A DNA stretch of 64,000 nucleotides. Source: Trichoderma breve (taxonomy: Eukaryota; Ascomycota; Sordariomycetes; Hypocreales; Hypocreaceae). Where the stretch lies: the NCBI RefSeq assembly GCF_028502605.1, contig NC_079234.1, forward strand, positions 3,224,001-3,288,000, written 5' to 3'. Under the pieces are notes generated by a model, which ran no database searches, was not told the origin of the DNA, and saw only the letters and a list, made by a program, of their open reading frames with translations. This document shows positions 58,188 to 64,000 of the stretch, piece after piece. Each line of letters begins with the position of its first letter. Within the stretch, counting starts at the first letter, position 1. The position numbers were made by a program, and so were the translations under genes.

Positions 58188-59321
58188 CTACTCATCGTAG
58201 TGTTGATGAACGTCATTCCGGGGGGCTACGGTAGCAACCTGAATGTTCTTACCAAGCTGGCTGGCAACCAAACTGGCCTCCCGCACGGCCTTGGAAATGG
58301 TTCCACGCACACGCTCCTCTTCTAGCACGAGAACGCCGCTGACGGTGCAGCCGCCAGGAGTGCACACCTTCTCGCGGAGAAGAGCCGGGTGCTCTCCGCT
58401 CTGAATAAGACCAGTCGTTCCTCGCATGGTCTGAGTTGCCATCCTGGTTGCTTCAGCACGGGGGAGACCCATGGCGACGGCTCCCTCGATGGCGGCCTCG
58501 AGGAACAGAGAGTAAAACGCAGGCCCGGAGCCGCAGAGGGCCGTTGAAGCGTTCATGTAGCGGGCGGGCAGGTAGACGACGTCGCCGACGCGCTTGAAGA
58601 TCCAGGTGACCAGCAGCTCCGTCTCTAGGGGCAGGGGGGGCTCGGTAGCGCTGATGACGGTCATGGACTCTCTGATGAGGGCGGCCGTGTTGCACATGGC
58701 CCGCACGATCCTGCAGCGGCCGTCCTCCTCGGGGTCCTTTGACGGGACGGCGCCGTGCAGGGCGATTTCCAGCTGCTCGACGGTGATTCCCGCGCAGACG
58801 CTGATGAGGAGCTTGCCGTGCAGGGCTTTTGCCATGCCGGGGGCGCCAAGGATCTCCTTGACCATGAAGGGCTTGCAGGTCAGCAGGATGACCTGGGACT
58901 GCTGGACGGCGGCGAGATTGTCGTTGCGGACGACCTTGAGGATGGACGAGTGCTCCCACAGCGCGCTCTTGACCTTTTTCGCTGTTTCTGGGGTCCGCAC
59001 GCAGGCGATGAAGCGAGACGGCAGAGAGCGAGGGACTTCCTCTGAGGGCGTGGAGGCGCCAGATTGTAGTGGCTTGGGGCCTTGCATCTCGACCAGGGAG
59101 GTGAGGATGCCGTTGAGGATGGCAATTCCCATGGTGCCTACAAAAAGAAAAGCATCTCGTATGAGCCCAGGAAAATATGGTCAAAACGATGCCTTGAAGT
59201 GATGATGCGAGGCTTCAATTTTTTATTTTTTTTAAGACTTACCGCAGCCCAAGACCGCCATGGTCAGGTCCTGAGGCGGCTGAGGCATGCTGTGATGCGT
59301 GAGAGCCAGGTGGTTGGACAT
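58188..59321 (-). CDS. PRO3: Pyrroline-5-carboxylate reductase
   Basis: Minus-strand exons 59321..59243 and 59137..58188, 342 aa; intron GTAAGT..TTTGTAG, joining G|GC. The Rossmann start is MAVLGCGTMGIAILNGIL; the P5CR signature TPGGCTVSGVLVLEEERVRG and LCGSGPAFYSLFLEAAIEGA are intact near the C-terminus. It reduces pyrroline-5-carboxylate to proline with NAD(P)H, the last step of proline synthesis. An insert between the first helix and the next strand (KPLQSGASTPSEEVPRSLPS) makes it longer than the bacterial enzyme, as usual in filamentous fungi. Convergent with HAT1, 237 bp between stops. Confidence 0.96.
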
Positions 59322-60422
59322 TTTGTCTGTTTGGTCTTGGTCTTGGTCTGGGGTTTCCAGGAGTAAGAGTTTACTAGCACTAGCGGTGACAGGTGGCCGA
59401 AAGAAAAAGAACAGCGAAAAGAAGGGCCGTGAGAGAAGAGAAAGCGTTCTGGTCACCCAAGTCGTTGCCAGGCTGACAGGTTTTATTTAAAAAGGGGAGA
59501 TGAGAGAGAGAAAAAAAAAGAACTGATCAAGTTGAGATTTTATTTCACATCTCAAGTTGGTCCAAGTTTAAATAAGTAAAAAAGAATGAGTGAGAGCCCA
59601 TCCCGAAAACAGTGCCATTTTGGCCCCCTCCCCCCTTTTTAAACGGTTGTCTCCGTAACGATTGCTGCCCAGCGGGATCGTCAAAATGGGACAAATAGGA
59701 AGTAAAAGAAAGGGAACAAGGATCTTTCTTGGTGTGTGTGTGAACACGGCGGCCTACGGAAGTGTTGGGCTCCTGGATTTGGCTGACCCCGACTCAGTTG
59801 AGCTGAATGGGGGGGAGGGCATGAATTAATGGCTCAGCCGACGATGTTTCATCGCTTTGAAGCTCACGCCTGAGCTTTTTGCCCCGGACTTTTTCGCCCT
59901 TGCCGTCACTAGGACAGGCGATGATTGACGTGCACTACTGTACTACTAATATTGATGTTATGGAGAGCCGATAATACTGATCGATCATAGAGTTAATACT
60001 CTTATTATTTCAAGGCAGAATGAAAACGAGTTGTATGTCTTTTTTCAAGAATTTATTTCAGGACTTTTACACACTTCGAGCACGGACTATGGGCGCCACA
60101 TGTGGCTAGTACTGTGCACCCACTGTAAGCCAAAGGTAGACCAGGATGAAATCGCTGTGTTGTGCTAGAGAATGATATAATCACCTGAAATAATGGTATT
60201 AATTTCTTTGTTCATCTCTATTTATCTGTGACTATTGAGCCGAGTAGATCTCTTTTATTGGGCGAGACAACAACCCGACACTAAGTTACTTGAAGACGAC
60301 TTCAGAACTTCTCGCGAGAGTACCAGGGGCCTGGGTGATGATACCTTATATTACACGATGGATATATACAAAAGTTGTTAATGCCAGGCTTCGAATCGAC
60401 TAAATTACTTTCAAATAAGTGA
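59322..60422. other. Intergenic region between PRO3 and the unknown membrane protein gene
   Basis: Holds the PRO3 promoter (C/T- and A-rich) and the 3' flank of the next minus-strand gene. No gene supported. Confidence 0.5.
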
Positions 60423-61461
60423 TTATAAAACGATGTTGGCGTCGGCTTCGGTAGAAGCTTTCTTCTGCTCTCCCGGGATGCCCGCCGATCCTCTTTCAGC
60501 ACTGTCTGACTCTCTCCATTTTCTCATCGTTTCAGAATCTCTCACCTTCTGCAGCTCGTCTCCAACCATATCAACGAGCTCAGGGAGACGTTTCCCGGAG
60601 TAGCACATATAGATCGCCGCTACACCCGACACCACGAGTCCAAGACAGATACCCTTGAATATCCAGGACACCAGAAAGCCGAAAAGTGCCGCGAGAGGTT
60701 CAAAGACTGCGGCGAGCAAGAGTGAGAATGGAGCGAGTGCCCGTATGATGGCGGCACGGAGAGGGTACGTGTTGGATGGCGATGAAGAACGCGGCTCTGG
60801 TGAGAAGCTGGCTCTGATTGTCGAGATGTGGTCCCCCTTCATCGTTAGAGACAAAAGCGCATCTTCTCCGTGTCCTTGATCATTAAGCAATATATCGAAC
60901 TTTTGCACATCTTCCGCTTCCTGTGTCGACCATACTAGTCTAAGTGGAACCGTCGCATACTCTTGGTGAATCTCCCAAAAGAGCAAGAGTGCGTCTGCCT
61001 CTGCGAAATATGGCAAGTTGGCGCCATCCGTGTCACCCGCTCGTGCGGTCGCAGATACTTCCTCTGCATGTCCGTTGTCCTCAGCCGATGCATGGCGAAA
61101 TATGTCTATAGGCTTTTCCAGCCCCGAAACCGCAAGGGTGCGGCTGGAGATGTTGAGCTGATAGTCAAGCGCAAAGCCCTGTCGGGAACCATCGGGCACC
61201 TGTGCGGATTTCCTGTAAAGATGACAAGGTTAGCCTTTTTGGTCTTTATTCGTTTGAATTCGCCAGTCCTTACCAGTATACTCGACGTAGTATCTTGCCG
61301 CCCAGGAGGGTCTTGGTGGCGTAGTCGGCGCCGTTGTTAATGTCTTGTTCACCGGAAGGGAAGGGAAGAAGCGCCCACAGCAGGGCCAGAAGCAACCAAG
61401 CACTGAGGATCGATAAGAACAGCCGCCAGATAATACGGCACAATTTCCAGGGGCCCATCAT
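60423..61461 (-). CDS. Conserved-looking membrane protein of unknown function
   Basis: Minus-strand exons 61461..61274 and 61212..60423, 325 aa; intron GTAAGG..TTTACAG joins TG|G (Trp). I do not recognise a family. A membrane helix lies at about residues 10-32 (IIWRLFLSILSAWLLLALLW), then a soluble region of about 170 residues with an acidic stretch and likely lumenal strands (FALDYQLNISSRTLAVSGLE), then one or two C-terminal helices (FSLLLAAVFEPLAALFGFLV and FKGICLGLVVSGVAAIYMCY) and a charged tail. It is probably an ER or vacuolar membrane protein. Start chosen at the first of two consecutive Met codons; the second (61458) is equally possible. Confidence 0.75.
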
Positions 61462-62317
61462 CGTGTGTGAAAGGGCTCTACCGTCTGCTGAGTGGCGAGA
61501 TTGTATAACTCGCACACGGGGCGATTGACTTCAGGGATAATTTCACGATGATGAGAAAATACTTGAGCAAGAACCTTCTTACAGGTTTGATGCTTGTATC
61601 ATATGAATAACATCATTTCTTTTCGCCTCAGATATTGTCGTGCGGAGAGTCGACGTTTTAATCATAAGATAGTATCTAGGCAGAAGCCGGGCGGCTGAAG
61701 CATTATATTGTCGGCGGCTTAGCAAGCATCTCGTATCAGGGTTATTTCTGGCCGAGATAAATGGCGGATTCAAGTTACTTTCCGGGTGCGCAAACATGAT
61801 AAATCGCACTATGCACAGCCACACCTCATCTTGAACATCATTTCCGATCACTTGTATGCAAAGTATGGAGCACTTTAGGCTCGCGTGTGCTTGATTTCAG
61901 GGGCTTCCCGGCATGGCTGAACCGTTGGAAACGTCAGTCCCAGCTGCGACTTCGGGCCCATCGCCTAGATCGGGGGCCATGCAGCGTCCCGGCTCTTTCC
62001 CGTGGGTTGCATGGCATGGCGGGCAAATTAATAGCTCCAGTTCAGTCCAGGCCAGTCGAATAATAGCCCCGGAGTAGCACAGCACAATAGCATCAATGGA
62101 GCATCAAAGCCCGGAGCAGCAATACGGAGCACGACCTGCAAGCTGATCTAGACTAGCGCTGTGGCGGCTCCCTTCACCGAGGAACCGGGTTTAGCTGGGC
62201 AAAGCCACACTGAGGCGCACCCTGAACTCCATCTCTCAGCCTTGCGCTGGCACTGCAGCAATTCAGACTCGACAAAGCCGTGCCCAAATCCTGCAGAACG
62301 GAGGATTCACCCGGAAA
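61462..62317. other. Divergent intergenic region, unknown membrane protein and CTK3
   Basis: 856 bp holding both promoters; no coding frame supported. The last 100 bp read as the CTK3 leader. Confidence 0.5.
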
Positions 62318-63234
62318 ATGGCGGATCCTTTCGAGGTCCGCATGCGATTCAGCTCGCAGCTGCAGCATCTCAACGCATCAGTTGCTTCGGCGCAAAAAGC
62401 AGCCCAATATGCGCTCAAATACAAGGACATGGATGAGGACCTGCACTCATGTATCCTGGAGCAAGTAGAGCGGGTGAGTTTGAGTCGGTGGTGATGAATT
62501 TTTACGAGTTTTTATTCTCCCCCTGCCTTTCAACGCTGACCATATATCACATGAAGAACAACATGAATACACGTGCCAATATCATGTATTTTATTGAGCA
62601 CTTCCTCGACTTGGCTCAGCGGGACGGCCACTCGGATTATATCCGCATGATGCAGCGTGATATCATCAGAGTTGTCGATGCTGTGGCCCCCGATGATGGC
62701 TCTGGAGCCGCCAATGTCAAAGTCGTCCGCAAGGCATGTGTATTCCTCTTCTCAGCAGCCATTATTTTGTCTTTTCGATGCCTTGGACTAACTTGGCGTC
62801 AACAGGTTTTGATAGGCCTTCAGAACAAGGGCTTTCTGGAAGACCAAGCGGTCACGCAGATTGAGGACGTCATCAAGGAACGCGGTACTAATGATGACGA
62901 TTTGGGCCTTGCATCTCCCAACAGCGACGTTGACATGACAGACGCTCCCGCTTCCGAGTCAAAATCTCGGCGGCGACCCGCGACCCATGGCTTGGATAAG
63001 CGTCAAGTAGAGCAGCGGATCGAGGAGGATCGAGAACGACACAAGCGCGAGCGAGAGAGGATTTGGGCTGTCCCCAAGGGGGAGGACGCCGAGATGAACA
63101 AACTGTGGGAGGAGACGAGCGACTTTGGCGATGACGACGACCGCCTGCTAACCGAAGAGGGTGACGACTTCACCAAGGAGATGGAGATACAGCAGTGTCA
63201 TCACCAACCACCGACGAATGGCAACGGCCATTGA
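62318..63234 (+). CDS. CTK3: CTD kinase I subunit gamma (Ctk3)
   Basis: Model join(62318..62473,62557..62733,62806..63234), 253 aa. The N-terminus MADPFEVRMRFSSQLQHLNA and the blocks AQKAAQYALKYKDMDEDLHS and NTRANIMYFIEHFLDLAQRD define the Ctk3 CID-like domain; the C-terminus is a charged helix (RQVEQRIEEDRERHKRERER) followed by an acidic, Gln/His-rich tail. Ctk3 is the third subunit of the CTDK-I complex (with kinase Ctk1 and cyclin Ctk2) that phosphorylates Ser2 of the RNA polymerase II CTD. Intron 2 is read with a GC donor (AAG|GCATGT); a GT donor six bases downstream would add Ala-Cys. That intron is 72 nt with no in-frame stop. Confidence 0.9.
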
Positions 63235-63573
63235 ATCTTTTATCCTGTTCGTTGGCTACTGCATTGGGCGGCGTTGTGTGTTTCAGTGTACACATTGAGG
63301 TTATGAAAATTATATGCATGGAGTTGAGATACCCCAGAGAATTTCTGTACTATTCATGGTCCTGGGAAAATACATTTGCAATTAGGAAACAGGACTCCGC
63401 AAGCACCGAGAATGGTTTTGGCCCATATCATGCAAAGGGAAAATAGAAAAAAGAATTCTCTTCTTTGAATATATAATACACAATATTTTGTTGTACATGT
63501 ACCTCGACCATCTATCGTGTCATAAAGATCATGCAAATATCCTCCCGATATTTTCTTTGCCTTTTCGTTTCCT
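63235..63573. other. Convergent intergenic spacer, CTK3 and bL12m gene
   Basis: 339 bp between stop codons, AT-rich, presumed 3' untranslated regions. Confidence 0.5.
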
Positions 63574-64000
63574 TTACTCCATCACGACCACCGCACCAAG
63601 CTCCTTCATGGTGGCAATGATCTTCTCTGCGTCCTCCTTGGGCACGTTCTCCTTCATCATCTTGGGTGCGCTCTCAACAAACTTCTTGCTGTCGACCAGA
63701 CTCAGGCCCAGCATACCCTTGACCTCCTTGATGATCTTGGCCTTGGCGGTGGCATCGATTGACTGCAGCTTCAATGTGAAGAGAGTCTTCTCGGCGGGGG
63801 CAGCAGGGGCCTCCTCGGCTTCCTCAGCAGCAGCAGCGGGGGCGGCAGCGGCAGGGGCAGCAGCGAAGCCACCGATGGGCATGTCGGGAATGTTCAGCGT
63901 GCTCTATTTAGAAAAAATCCCATGTTAGTCGAGTGTTTGGTGGCATGACAGACTTTGGTCAGCCACTCGTGTGCTTTGCTAGTCATTTACTTTTAGGCTT
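63574..64000 (-). CDS. MNP1: Mitochondrial ribosomal protein bL12m (MNP1/MRPL12), 3' part
   Basis: The last exon (63903..63574) codes for the Ala-rich hinge and the complete L7/L12 C-terminal domain: LFTLKLQSIDATAKAKIIKE, VKGMLGLSLVDSKKFVES and ENVPKEDAEKIIATMKELG, ending AVVVME. An acceptor CTAAATAG at 63904 and a donor GTAAAT at 63990 suggest that ten bases of the previous exon (63991-64000) lie at the window edge and read SLK, joining to STLNIPDM as in the family. The N-terminal dimerisation domain and presequence lie beyond the window. Bacterial-type L12 with this Ala-rich hinge in a fungal nucleus is the mitochondrial stalk protein, which recruits translation factors; cytosolic P1/P2 proteins look different. 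Confidence 0.92.

Noticed and set aside
60385..60400. GATTCGAAGCC, tRNA B-box-like (minus strand)
   Set aside because: The T-stem does not pair and no acceptor stem could be found.
1..64000. CRISPR array or bacterial operon structure
   Set aside because: Spliceosomal introns, eukaryotic proteins and monocistronic layout throughout; no regularly spaced repeats.

Overview
The window is nuclear DNA of a filamentous ascomycete, most likely a Sordariomycete of the order Hypocreales. The evidence is intron-rich protein genes with short introns (about 50-190 nt, GT..AG, CTAAC/CTGAC-like branch points), a full set of eukaryotic housekeeping genes, a fungal WSC-domain secreted protein, fungal-type CorA-like and CENP-B-type HTH genes, and protein sequences that read as Pezizomycotina orthologues. 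I cannot name genus or species from sequence alone. Gene models were built by joining reading frames at splice sites so that conserved protein motifs stay continuous.

Layout: 1.6-3.4 kb secreted WSC protein (+); 5.0-6.0 kb polyprenal reductase DFG10 (+), tail-to-tail with an AlkB-like dioxygenase (ALKBH6 type, -, 6.05-6.94 kb); 8.7-13.5 kb large ankyrin/coiled-coil Hos4-like chromatin protein (+); 14.6-16.3 kb GTPase RBG1/DRG1 (+); 16.3-24.7 kb gene-poor 8.3 kb; 24.7-26.5 kb CENP-B-type HTH factor (+); 27.8-31.2 kb PXA-domain protein (-) with an unusually long intron; 31.9-33.5 kb MSS51 (-), head-to-head with RSE1/SF3b3 (+, 33.8-37.9 kb); 38.1-39.0 kb LysM protein (-); 39.8-41.0 kb NSRP1-like splicing regulator (+); 41.4-41.8 kb TIM13 (-); 43.0-44.2 kb L-type lectin (+); 46.8-49.0 kb PKA catalytic subunit (+); 51.0-53.0 kb CorA-like membrane protein (+); 53.6-55.8 kb LMBR1-type membrane protein (-); 56.4-58.0 kb HAT1 (+); 58.2-59.3 kb pyrroline-5-carboxylate reductase (-); 60.4-61.5 kb unknown membrane protein (-); 62.3-63.2 kb CTK3 (+); 63.6 kb to the window end, 3' part of mitochondrial ribosomal bL12m (-).

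The genes form no biosynthetic cluster. They are a mixed housekeeping set: RNA processing and transcription (RSE1, NSRP1, CTK3, HAT1, Hos4-like), mitochondrial biogenesis (MSS51, TIM13, bL12m), the secretory pathway and dolichol supply (DFG10, L-type lectin), signalling (PKA) and transport. Many neighbours are convergent with short spacers (33, 237, 250 and 339 bp between stop codons).

The most notable observations concern gene architecture: two introns that only join cleanly with GC donors (PXA gene, CTK3), an ALKBH6 junction that lacks a usable GT, a 1.6 kb intron, in-frame stop-free introns in TIM13 and CTK3, a competing 3' splice site in RSE1 itself that would give a premature stop, and coding microexons of 21-24 nt. 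I found no convincing evidence of a wholly new system, mobile element, CRISPR array or tRNA gene.
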